From: Clostridiales bacterium
GTDB lineage: Bacteria > Bacillota > Clostridia > Caldicoprobacterales > DTU083
NCBI GenBank assembly: GCA_012842605.1
Contig: DUSN01000062.1
Span: forward strand, 1 to 64,000
Length of the DNA: 64,000 nt
Reading direction: 5' to 3'
In this document: in pieces, positions 38,618 to 46,727 of the stretch
Position numbering within the stretch: the first letter of the stretch is position 1
Layout of the letters: the number at the start of each line of letters is the position of its first letter
Notes under the pieces: generated by a model
The model's input: only the letters and a program-made list of their open reading frames with translations
Told to the model about the DNA's origin: nothing
The model's database searches: none
Translations under genes and position numbers: made by a program

Positions 38618-38689
38618 ATCATCCTTTCAGCTTAAAATTACAGTCACTATTGTATCCACAACTGTAAGTTTTAAACATAAAAGGATGAT
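38618..38689 (-). promoter_or_regulatory. Leader hairpin enclosing the rplY ribosome binding site
   Basis: On the minus-strand RNA the 10-nt AUCAUCCUUU (38689-38680) pairs with AAAGGAUGAU (38627-38618). An inner stem pairs AAAcUUACAGU with ACUGUAAUUU around a 16-nt loop, with 7-8-nt internal loops between the stems. The Shine-Dalgarno is fully within the 3' arm, five bases before AUG. Confidence 0.65.
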
Positions 38690-38724
38690 CCTTCTTATTC
38701 TACCTCATTAACCGCATTTATCGG

Positions 38725-40014
38725 TTACTCAGCTCCTGCAGCAATTTCCTCCTGAATACTGCCGTTTCCTATGATGCCGTATTCTTTGCCTAAATACTCC
38801 ATTGCATTCAATACTTTATCAAGGTGCTCCTTCGTATGCCCTGCCATAAGGCTGATGCGGATTCTGGAAAGGTTCCTGGAAACTGCAGGATAGAATACCG
38901 GATTTACATATATCCCCATCTCATCCAGACGTCTGCCTATTTCTTTAACTTTCCAGTCATCACCGATTATAATCGGGAATATTGCTGTCTCAGAATGACC
39001 CAGATTAAACCCTAAGCTGAGCAGATTCTTCCTGAAGTAGCGGATGTTTTCCCATAGCTTTTCCCTTAGCTGAGGCTCTTCTACTATTACTTTCATAGCC
39101 TCGCAGAGGGATCCTGCTGCCTGGGGCGTCATGGCTGTAGAGAACATATATCCCCTTGAATAGAACCTTAGATATTCAACCAATTCAGCATTGGATGCAA
39201 TAAATCCTCCCACAGCACCAAATGCCTTGCTGAATGTTCCCGCTACAATATCTACTTTGCCTTCCAGATGAAAATGCTCCGGTGTTCCCCGTCCGTGTTC
39301 TCCGATTACACCTGTTGCATGAGCTTCATCGACCATAACATAAGCTCCATACTTATGCGCCAGCTCCACAATCTCATCCAGAGGAGCAATATCTCCGTCC
39401 ATGGAATAGACTCCATCTACTACAACCAATTTTGTAACATATTCATTCTGAGATTTTTCTAAAATCTTTTTCAGTGCGTCCATGTTGTTATGCCTGAAAT
39501 ATCGGACATTTGTTTTCTGGCAGCCATCTACTATGCTGGCATGCACATACTGGTCCAATATGGCAATATCCTGCTTACCTAACAGGGCGAGGAGAGTGTT
39601 GCAGTTTGAGCCGAATCCAGAGGTATAAATAATTGCATCCTCACAGCCTTTGAATGATGCAACATCCTTTTCCAGTTGACGATGAATATCAAGAGTACCC
39701 CCTAAAAGAGGAACACTTCCTGCACCAGCGCCATATTTCATTAAAGCTTTATAGCCTGCTTCCAATACACGGGGGTGACGTGTCAGGTTCAGATAATCAT
39801 TTGAGGCCATATATATCATTTCCCTGGGTTTTCCGGTATAGGTGTCTATCACCTCCATTGTCGGCCCCGAACCGTTCAAGGATACCCTGCGGTATTGATA
39901 ATGATGCTTTTCCTTTACATCCTCCATATAACTTTGAAATATTGATGCTCTTTTCATGATATCAGCATCTTGTATGTACGCAAAGTCTTTCAGGCTGTAT
40001 TTGGTCGAATCCAT
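38725..40014 (-). CDS. Alpha-oxoamine synthase family PLP enzyme (KBL/BioF-like)
   Basis: This 429-residue PLP enzyme condenses an acyl-CoA with an amino acid in known family members (BioF, Kbl, HemA, serine palmitoyltransferase). It has ASNDYLNLTRHPRV, GSVPLLGGTLDIHRQLE, YTSGFGSNC, MVDEAHATGVIGEHGRGT and the PLP lysine in GTFSKAFGAVGG. An N-terminal extension of about 50 residues precedes the core. No biotin or threonine genes are nearby, so the substrate cannot be set. ATG follows AAAGGAGG. A promoter and palindromic operator lie upstream. Confidence 0.9.
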   Translation of the reverse strand: MDSTKYSLKDFAYIQDADIMKRASIFQSYMEDVKEKHHYQYRRVSLNGSGPTMEVIDTYTGKPREMIYMASNDYLNLTRHPRVLEAGYKALMKYGAGAGSVPLLGGTLDIHRQLEKDVASFKGCEDAIIYTSGFGSNCNTLLALLGKQDIAILDQYVHASIVDGCQKTNVRYFRHNNMDALKKILEKSQNEYVTKLVVVDGVYSMDGDIAPLDEIVELAHKYGAYVMVDEAHATGVIGEHGRGTPEHFHLEGKVDIVAGTFSKAFGAVGGFIASNAELVEYLRFYSRGYMFSTAMTPQAAGSLCEAMKVIVEEPQLREKLWENIRYFRKNLLSLGFNLGHSETAIFPIIIGDDWKVKEIGRRLDEMGIYVNPVFYPAVSRNLSRIRISLMAGHTKEHLDKVLNAMEYLGKEYGIIGNGSIQEEIAAGAE

Positions 40015-40031
40015 TTACTAATCCTCCTTTA

Positions 40032-40052
40032 TTGTGCTCATTATGTGCACAA
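40032..40052 (-). promoter_or_regulatory. 21-bp palindromic operator of the oxoamine synthase gene
   Basis: Outer arms TTGTGC and GCACAA flank an inner CAT/ATG pair, 18 of 20 positions symmetrical. It lies between the -10 and the ribosome binding site, an ideal roadblock position for a repressor. The regulator is unknown. Confidence 0.6.
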
Positions 40053-40056
40053 CATT

Positions 40057-40086
40057 ATTATACTACTTCTTTCTATGGAAATGCAA
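40057..40086 (-). promoter_or_regulatory. Promoter of the oxoamine synthase gene
   Basis: TTGCAT (40086-40081), 18 bp, TATAAT (40062-40057) on the minus strand. Confidence 0.6.
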
Positions 40087-40153
40087 ACTGTAGAAAAAAA
40101 GCAAATGGAAAAACAGAACAGAATGACTGTATTTAATAAAAGCGGATAAAAGT

Positions 40154-40186
40154 AAAAAAAAGCAGCTTACTGCTGCATTTTTTTAT
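40154..40186 (-). terminator. Terminator after the Tyr-rich protein gene
   Basis: A short GCAGC/GCTGC stem flanked by A and T tracts; on the minus strand a run of T's follows. Confidence 0.75.
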
Positions 40187-40258
40187 TTTTTACATTTTAT
40201 AAATTTGGATTTCACATTTACATTTTAGCATTTAATAATAGCCGACTCCATAATCCGT

Positions 40259-40783
40259 TTAATATCCGGGATTGTAATAGCCATTGTTTCCATAACCATA
40301 ATTCGGGTCATATCCATAGCCGGGGTTATAGCCAGAACCGTAATAATATCCCGGATTATAACCATAATCATAACGTCTTCTCCTGCGGAAAAGCTCGCTG
40401 ATCAGAATAATTGCAATCAAATCTCTTAACAGCGGCCTTCTCCTGAATTGTGATGCTTCAGCTTCATTTTCCTGCTCTGCTTTGAGATCAGCATATTGTA
40501 TTAAGTCCGGCATTCCTCTGACACATGCATCATAGCATTCGTTAATCATACTCTCAACCTGAGCCTCAGAGGGGTAATACATATAAGGGTTATCCATTCG
40601 ATCGCAGGTTCGATGAACATATGGGTAAATCCTATAGTAAATATCCGGATACATAATGGGTTGAACCATCCCGTTGTCTATAACAGGCTCAAGGGATGGA
40701 TACATATATCCATATCTATAATGATAATCGATTGGATACATAAATTCCTGCGCGGGAGTCATACCCCATCCTTGATAATTCAT
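40259..40783 (-). CDS. Tyrosine-rich hypothetical protein (possible spore coat protein)
   Basis: This protein of about 174 residues is very rich in Tyr, Pro, Met and Gly. The C-terminal 45 residues are imperfect repeats of G-Y-N/D-P-G/N-Y. The middle has an acidic helix with two Cys (INECYDACVRGMPD) and a basic cluster (FRRRRR). No signal peptide is visible. The ATG at 40783 has GAAGGAGG upstream. Such Tyr/Gly repeats occur in spore coat and crosslinked structural proteins, so a coat role is plausible but unproven. It follows ftsH by 72 bp. Confidence 0.8.
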   Translation of the reverse strand: MNYQGWGMTPAQEFMYPIDYHYRYGYMYPSLEPVIDNGMVQPIMYPDIYYRIYPYVHRTCDRMDNPYMYYPSEAQVESMINECYDACVRGMPDLIQYADLKAEQENEAEASQFRRRPLLRDLIAIILISELFRRRRRYDYGYNPGYYYGSGYNPGYGYDPNYGYGNNGYYNPGY

Positions 40784-40855
40784 AGAATCGCCTCCTTCAT
40801 ACCTATCGCTACATATATCCACACCAATATCATATGAAGGATGCAATAAAAGCGT

Positions 40856-42619
40856 TCACCCTGCTTTTCTAAACGCTTGTATAATTAAATCAAGTTCCTT
40901 TTCGTCAAGTGTCTCAAGGGAAAGCAAGCTTTCCGCAACAGCTTCCAATATCTTTATATTTTTCGCGAGAAGCTCTTTTACTTCGTTATAAAGCATATCC
41001 ATCCGGGCTTTGCATTCTTCAAGTATTTCATTCTGAACCTGATGGAAACCATTGTTATATAAAACATCATAGTTAAGCAAGCCTGATTTTGAATTCATGC
41101 CAAAGCGCCTTATCATGTTAAGAAGCGTCTCTGTAGCCTTTTCCAAATCATTGGAAGCGCCTGTGGTAATGTTTTCTTCACCAAAAATCAACTCTTCTGC
41201 GGCACGGCCTGCTAAAGCAATCTTAATGCTGTTTTCCATGTCCTTTTTCTTATGATACATGCGGTCAGGGGGTATGTTCATGCTAAATCCCCCGGCACCT
41301 TTAGTACTGGGTATTATGGTAACACGAGACACTCTATTTTCAGGAGAGATAAATTTTGTAACCAAGGCGTGGCCTGCTTCATGAAATGCAGTCAGCCTGC
41401 GGTCCTGTTCAGAAATTGTGCTCCGGTCCTTCTTTTCTGCACCTGCTATTACAGTATAGAAAGCCCTATCAATATCATCAGCATTTATATATCCGCTGCT
41501 TCGCTTGGCAGCCAAAATGGCAGCTTCATTCAGAAGGTTTTCCAGTTTGGCACCGCTGAAATATACTGTCTGCTGTGCAAGCTTTTCCAGGCTGACTCCT
41601 TTGTCTATCGGCTTGTTACGTGCATGAAGCTCTAAAATTCTCAGGCGGCTTTTAACATCAGGCAGCTGAATCTCAATATGGCGATCAAATCGGCCGGGTC
41701 TCAGCAGCGCTTCATCCAAAATATCCAGCCTGTTGGTAGCTGCAATTACTACTATGCCTTCATTATCCTGGAAACCGGACATCTCGGACAGAAGAGCATT
41801 CAGGGTCTGATCCCTTTCATCGTTGCCCCCGCCGTCTGCTCCGTCCCTCTTCTTTCCCAGTGCATCTATTTCATCAATAAATATAACGCATTTCCCATAG
41901 CTTCTGGCTTTTTTAAACAAGTCGCGTATTCGGCTGGCTCCTACTCCTACATAAACCTGCACAAAATCCGAACCAGATACGGCTATGAAAGGCACACCGG
42001 ATTCACCGGCTACTGCTTTTGCCATTAAAGTCTTACCTGTCCCCGGTGCCCCGTAGAAGATCACTCCCCGCGGCAGGCGAGCGCCATAGCGTGTGTATTT
42101 TTCAGGGTTTTTGATAAAATCAACCAGTTCCTGTACGCTTTCTTTTGCTTCTTCATTACCGGCAACATTGCTGAAATTCACATTTACATTCTCCGGCAAT
42201 ACAGCATTAAAAAAAGATTTTCCGACATTTCCCTGTTTCTGCTTAGAAACATTTCTGTTGACAACAAATATCAATACCCCGAACACACCCAAGGTAAAAA
42301 CCATGCTGAGAAGCTGTTCTCCCTGGATGCTTTCAGTCATTTCCTCCACTTCTATATCCTTCATCAACAAGAATTCTTTAAGATCTTCCTTGCGGGGATT
42401 GTCGGTTACGAAGGTCTTGCCGTTCTTGTATTCACCTTTTATCAAATCGGAATTTCCTAAATAAACATTTCCTATATTTCCATATTCCACAGCCTGCAAA
42501 AATTGATTATAAGTAATCTTTTCAGGCTCAGGCGACCGATTGGCAAAAAGAATACCTGCTATAACAGCACTTATGACTAATACAACTGCAATAATATGAA
42601 TCTTCTTGACCTTCTTCAT
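40856..42619 (-). CDS. ftsH: FtsH-like ATP-dependent zinc metalloprotease
   Basis: This 587-residue membrane AAA protease has two transmembrane helices (about residues 7-26 and 104-122) with an outside domain between. The AAA module has Walker A GAPGTGKTLMAKA, Walker B CVIFIDEIDALGKKRD and the SRH block DEALLRPGRFDRHI. The zinc site is HEAGHAL with a later acidic ligand. It is shorter than housekeeping FtsH and may be a second copy acting in sporulation or membrane protein quality control; that is inference. ATG follows AAAGGAGG. Confidence 0.93.
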   Translation of the reverse strand: MKKVKKIHIIAVVLVISAVIAGILFANRSPEPEKITYNQFLQAVEYGNIGNVYLGNSDLIKGEYKNGKTFVTDNPRKEDLKEFLLMKDIEVEEMTESIQGEQLLSMVFTLGVFGVLIFVVNRNVSKQKQGNVGKSFFNAVLPENVNVNFSNVAGNEEAKESVQELVDFIKNPEKYTRYGARLPRGVIFYGAPGTGKTLMAKAVAGESGVPFIAVSGSDFVQVYVGVGASRIRDLFKKARSYGKCVIFIDEIDALGKKRDGADGGGNDERDQTLNALLSEMSGFQDNEGIVVIAATNRLDILDEALLRPGRFDRHIEIQLPDVKSRLRILELHARNKPIDKGVSLEKLAQQTVYFSGAKLENLLNEAAILAAKRSSGYINADDIDRAFYTVIAGAEKKDRSTISEQDRRLTAFHEAGHALVTKFISPENRVSRVTIIPSTKGAGGFSMNIPPDRMYHKKKDMENSIKIALAGRAAEELIFGEENITTGASNDLEKATETLLNMIRRFGMNSKSGLLNYDVLYNNGFHQVQNEILEECKARMDMLYNEVKELLAKNIKILEAVAESLLSLETLDEKELDLIIQAFRKAG

Positions 42620-42784
42620 AGCAATCCCTCCTTTCTAAATCAAACGTATATGTTCTTCGGCCTTTTAGTTTACATAATATCCGACTGTATGCTATTATAC
42701 AATAGATCATGGTATAAGTCCACCCTAACATCACTCCATGCAGGCATCTTGATTTACGGCTTCAAATGTTATCATGAAATAATA

Positions 42785-43080
42785 CTTGCTTAGCAATATT
42801 CCAGCTATGCATCTTAATGGTTCTCGCTTACCAGCTTGTACTCATGAAAACGACTCTTGTTTAGTAAATTTCCTATAGCTCAGCTTCCTGGTTCTTGCCT
42901 GCTTTTTAACATGAAGCAACTCTTTTTGCAAAAAACTGCTACTTATCTTCCTTTCTCTTGTCTGCCAGCATTGACCATAAACACACACTTGTTCAGCAAT
43001 ATTTTTATTGCCATTCTCCTGGTTCTCGTTTTTCTTTCTCAGCCGTAAGCACAACCCTTGTTTAGCAATAATGCGATTGG
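42785..43080. repeat. Degenerate tandem repeat, about 66-71 bp period, five units
   Basis: The motif CTTGTTTAGCAATATTcC recurs at 42785, 42856, 42922 (weak), 42988 and 43057, with GGTTCTCG/GGTTCTTG about 34 bp after most starts. It occupies the long gap between the FtsH-like gene and the second PBP. No gene is supported in this gap. Confidence 0.7.
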
Positions 43081-43216
43081 GCAAAATATGAAAATGAAGA
43101 TAATAAGTAAATTTATGGATTAAAAAGTTTTATTGATATATTCATTATGATGGAATATTTTTGAGGAATTGTAATCTATATTGCATTATATACTTACTAT
43201 CAAAGGTATCCTTGAT

Positions 43217-43245
43217 TTGATAACCAAAAGAATGTATGGTAAACT
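43217..43245 (+). promoter_or_regulatory. Possible promoter of the second PBP gene
   Basis: TTGATA (43217-43222), 17 bp, TAAACT (43240-43245). It leaves a leader of about 150 nt to the ATG at 43401. Confidence 0.4.
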
Positions 43246-43400
43246 GTTGAAAATATAAACCGCGGTAACCGGTAGTGCAGCGGCAGATGCAGGTAATAGA
43301 CTTTAAGTTAGTTTAGCTGGGTGTAAAGCAGCAGGTATTTGTCAGCTGTCAGATGTTATAACTAATTATGATCAGATGATTATGCCAAGGAAGTGATAAA

Positions 43401-45911
43401 ATGACGGATTCGTCTAAAAATAGCAGAGTGAATAGAAAAAGAGGCAAAGGTGCCGGCAAGAATAAAAAAGGGCTTGCTATATTGAAAAAAATATTTGCTG
43501 TTATCGGGATTTTAGGTGCATTATCTGTTTTGGCTGTAACAATATACCTGTTTACCATTATTGGCACACTGGATGATTTTGATCCTGAGAAACTGGTTGA
43601 CTATGAGCAAACCTCACTGGTATATGACAGAAATGACAACTTGATTTCCAGCATACACGGCATAGAAAACAGGATTTATGTTCCACTGAGCAATATACCA
43701 AAACATGTGCAAAACGCTTTTATTGCTGTTGAAGATGTTCGTTTTCGAAAGCATCCGGGATTTGATATCCGGAGGATGTTCGGTTCTCTGCTGCAAAATA
43801 TAAAAGCCCGGGATATAGTAGCAGGTGCAGGCACTATAACTCAGCAGGTTATACGCAACACTGTACTCTCCCAGGAACAAACCATCGACCGCAAAGTAAA
43901 AGAGATATTGCTTGCATGGCAGCTGGAACAAAAATATTCCAAAGATCAAATATTGGAAATGTACTTAAATATTATATATTTTGCCAAGGGGGCATATGGA
44001 ATAGAAGCTGCTGCAAAAACCTATTTTGGTAAAACTGCCAGTGAGCTGACGGTTGCAGAAGGCGCTTTGCTTGCCGGAATAATCAAGAATCCGCACCGCA
44101 ACTCGCCGTTTATTGACAAAGAACGTGCACTGGAAAGAAAAAATCTGTCAATAGACCTAATGGTTAAGAATGGTTATTTGACCGAAGAAGAAGGCGAAGC
44201 TGCTAAGAAGGAAGAAATTAAATTTGCAGAAGATGTAAAACCGGCTTATACCCATGGATATTTTATGGACATGGTGCTGGAGGAAGCAGCAGCCTTATTG
44301 AAAATTAAACCGGAAGAGCTTTATACCGGCGGATACAGAATTTACACAACAATGGATAATGATCTGCAGGAATATATTGAAGAACTGTATTCCCAGGATG
44401 ATTTATTCCCAAAAAGCCCGGTCTCAGGAGAAACCTGTGAATCCGCACTGGTTATTATGGATAATAATACCGGTGAAGTGCGTGCTGTTTTAGGGGGCCG
44501 AAGTTACCCTGAAGGCGAGAGATATGTACTGAACCGGGCAGAAACCAGACGCCAGCCAGGGTCGGCCATCAAGCCTCTGGTTGTGTATTCACCTGCAATA
44601 GAGGTCTTCAATTATACACCTGTCAGCTTTATTAAAGATGAGCCTGTTACATTTGGTAAATATACTCCGCGCAATGCCGGGGGCAAGTTTTACGGCGATG
44701 TAACTTTGCGAATGGCGCTAGCAAAATCGATAAACATACCTGCTGTCAAAATTCTTAATGAGATTGGTATTGATACCGGCATTTCCCTGGCGGAAAAATT
44801 GGGAATTCCTTTTACGGAATCAGATCGCAACAACCTGGCTGTAGCATTAGGTGGTATGGAAAAAGGCGTCACTCCTCTGGAACTTGCAAGAGCATATGCT
44901 ACACTGGGCAACAGAGGAAGCTACAAAGATTATACTACTATCAGAAGAATTGAAGACTCCTTTGGAAAAACCTTGTATGAATACAAGCCTTCTAAAAAAC
45001 AGGTTATATCTGAAGAAACAGCGTTTCTTGTGAGCAATATACTCCAGTCAGCTGCAAGTAAGGGTGGAACTGCCAGCAGGCTGGCCGGCATGAAATTAGC
45101 AGCCAAAACAGGAACCGTGCAATTACCGGATACAGGGGAATTCGCAAACATAGATGGTACCAACGATGCATGGATCGCGGCTTATAATCCGGAATATACG
45201 GTTGTAGTCTGGATGGGGTTTGACAGAAGAACCAGGGAGAATTACCTGCCTCCGGGTGCATCCGGCGGATCCTTCCCTGCTGAAATTGCAAAGCAAGTTT
45301 TTGAATACTTATACAGGAATAAAGATACACCCAATTTTCAAAAACCATTAGGGGTCAATGAAGTTAAACTGGATGGCAAGGCATTGTGGGAGCATAATCG
45401 TGTATTGCTTGCATCTGCCCTGACACCTGATGACTATGTCGTTAAAGAATACTTTAAACAAGGAACTGAGCCGACTGAACAAACAGATTATTGGGTTGTA
45501 CCTAATGCTCCGTATAATTTCAGTGTGACATTAAATGATGATGAGAAACCTGTTATTTCATTTACACCAAGTAATACATTTGCTGCCTACAATATTATGA
45601 GAACAGCCGGAGAACAAGGATCTCCCATCCTCGTACAACAGATTAGGACAGGTGCTTTGGATCCTGTTGAATGGACCGATACACAAGTAAATCCAGGTGA
45701 AACATATGGTTACTTCATTGTGCCTATACACCCTGAAATGAAACTGGAAGGAGAGCCGGTTCAAGGTCCTCAGACAAGTGTTATCTATATAGATATTCCC
45801 GCACCCCAAATCCCCGATAATGATATTTGGGACAATATTCTTGATTGGCTGCTTCCGGGAAACAATCAGGAAGATGAAAATAATGAAGGCGGCCAGGACA
45901 GCGGCGATTAA
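43401..45911 (+). CDS. Class A penicillin-binding protein, second copy
   Basis: This 836-residue bifunctional peptidoglycan synthase has a basic cytoplasmic start rich in Lys/Gly, one transmembrane helix (about residues 32-54), and GT51 motifs EDVRFRKHPGFDIRRM and GAGTITQQVIRN. The transpeptidase has SxxK in PGSAIKPL, SxN in KSINIPA and KTG in AAKTGTVQL. A C-terminal fibronectin-like extension (about residues 690-800) and an acidic Asn/Glu/Gly tail follow. ATG follows AAGGAAG. The TAA stop is directly fused to a REP-like repeat. Confidence 0.95.
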   Translation: MTDSSKNSRVNRKRGKGAGKNKKGLAILKKIFAVIGILGALSVLAVTIYLFTIIGTLDDFDPEKLVDYEQTSLVYDRNDNLISSIHGIENRIYVPLSNIPKHVQNAFIAVEDVRFRKHPGFDIRRMFGSLLQNIKARDIVAGAGTITQQVIRNTVLSQEQTIDRKVKEILLAWQLEQKYSKDQILEMYLNIIYFAKGAYGIEAAAKTYFGKTASELTVAEGALLAGIIKNPHRNSPFIDKERALERKNLSIDLMVKNGYLTEEEGEAAKKEEIKFAEDVKPAYTHGYFMDMVLEEAAALLKIKPEELYTGGYRIYTTMDNDLQEYIEELYSQDDLFPKSPVSGETCESALVIMDNNTGEVRAVLGGRSYPEGERYVLNRAETRRQPGSAIKPLVVYSPAIEVFNYTPVSFIKDEPVTFGKYTPRNAGGKFYGDVTLRMALAKSINIPAVKILNEIGIDTGISLAEKLGIPFTESDRNNLAVALGGMEKGVTPLELARAYATLGNRGSYKDYTTIRRIEDSFGKTLYEYKPSKKQVISEETAFLVSNILQSAASKGGTASRLAGMKLAAKTGTVQLPDTGEFANIDGTNDAWIAAYNPEYTVVVWMGFDRRTRENYLPPGASGGSFPAEIAKQVFEYLYRNKDTPNFQKPLGVNEVKLDGKALWEHNRVLLASALTPDDYVVKEYFKQGTEPTEQTDYWVVPNAPYNFSVTLNDDEKPVISFTPSNTFAAYNIMRTAGEQGSPILVQQIRTGALDPVEWTDTQVNPGETYGYFIVPIHPEMKLEGEPVQGPQTSVIYIDIPAPQIPDNDIWDNILDWLLPGNNQEDENNEGGQDSGD

Positions 45912-45943
45912 TGGGGACAGTTAATGGGGACAGTTCTCAATTA
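45912..45943. repeat. REP-like repeat pair at the PBP stop codon
   Basis: A truncated head GGGGACAG (45913-45920) is followed 13 bp on by a full GGGGACAGTTCTCAATT (45926-45942). The array begins one base after the PBP stop. Confidence 0.85.
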
Positions 45944-45950
45944 TATGATC

Positions 45951-45984
45951 AAAAAAGGTGTACCCAAGGTACACCTTTTCTTAT
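45951..45984. terminator. Bidirectional terminator between PBP and TPR genes
   Basis: AAAAAAGGTGTACC and GGTACACCTTTTCTT form a strong stem with a CAA loop. It ends the PBP gene on plus and the mrfA-mrfB-TPR operon on minus. Confidence 0.9.
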
Positions 45985-46040
45985 CTTTAGCTTACAGCCG
46001 TTTGATCAGCTGCTTAATTTATACATCTATAGGCCGGATA

Positions 46041-46727
46041 TCAGCCCAGTTCTTTCAGCTTTTCTTCTATTTTTTCACGACTAATAGTGCTCAAAGCAGA
46101 TATATTGCATTCCAATGCCTTTTCCAGCATTTCCCTGGCTTTTTCCAATTCTCCCCGCTGTTTATAAATATCCCCAAGATAATACAAAGTAACTGCCTGA
46201 TCTCCCTTTTGCTCATAAGCTTTTTGGAAATATAAAAATGCATTGTCCATATCACCCATGCGATAATAGGTCTGCCCTATATTATCCAACACAACCGGAT
46301 CAGTGTCATCATATTCCAATGCGTTCAGGTTGAATTTCAAAGCTTCTTCATAGTCTCCCTTTTCTATGAGCAAATAACCCAATGTACCGTAAGTTCTGGA
46401 GTTTTTCAGTTTGTTGTGGAGTTCCCTCATTCTTTCTATGGCTGCATCCAGATCACCTAACTTCCAGTAAACAAGGGACAAGTTTATTTTTGCATTGTTT
46501 TTTACACTCTCATTTCTTGGGTAAAACACCAATATTTTGTCAAAGATTGCCCTTGCCTCCTCAAAATAACCTGAGCGCAGCAGCAGAACTCCATGTGCCA
46601 TTCGATAATTAGGATTGGATACATCATTTTTTTCTGCTTTCTTATACCAATCTAAAGCTTTGTCAAGTTTACCTCTGGAATGATTATAATAGCCTAGAAA
46701 GCCATAAATATTACCTTTTAACCCCAT
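46041..46727 (-). CDS. Tetratricopeptide repeat protein
   Basis: This 228-residue soluble protein is made almost wholly of about six TPR units (for example LDKALDWYKKAEKNDVSNPNYRMAHGVLLL and GDYEEALKFNLNALEYDDTDPVVLDNIGQTYY). TPRs bind other proteins. ATG at 46727 has AAAGGAG upstream and overlaps the mrfB end by 10 bp. Co-expression with mrfAB suggests it may be an added partner of that repair pair, which is inference. Confidence 0.9.
   Translation of the reverse strand: MGLKGNIYGFLGYYNHSRGKLDKALDWYKKAEKNDVSNPNYRMAHGVLLLRSGYFEEARAIFDKILVFYPRNESVKNNAKINLSLVYWKLGDLDAAIERMRELHNKLKNSRTYGTLGYLLIEKGDYEEALKFNLNALEYDDTDPVVLDNIGQTYYRMGDMDNAFLYFQKAYEQKGDQAVTLYYLGDIYKQRGELEKAREMLEKALECNISALSTISREKIEEKLKELG

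Noticed and set aside
42842-43084. An 80-residue minus-strand open frame
   Set aside because: It lies wholly in the degenerate tandem repeat, lacks a good ribosome binding site and has no family signs. I treat it as non-coding.
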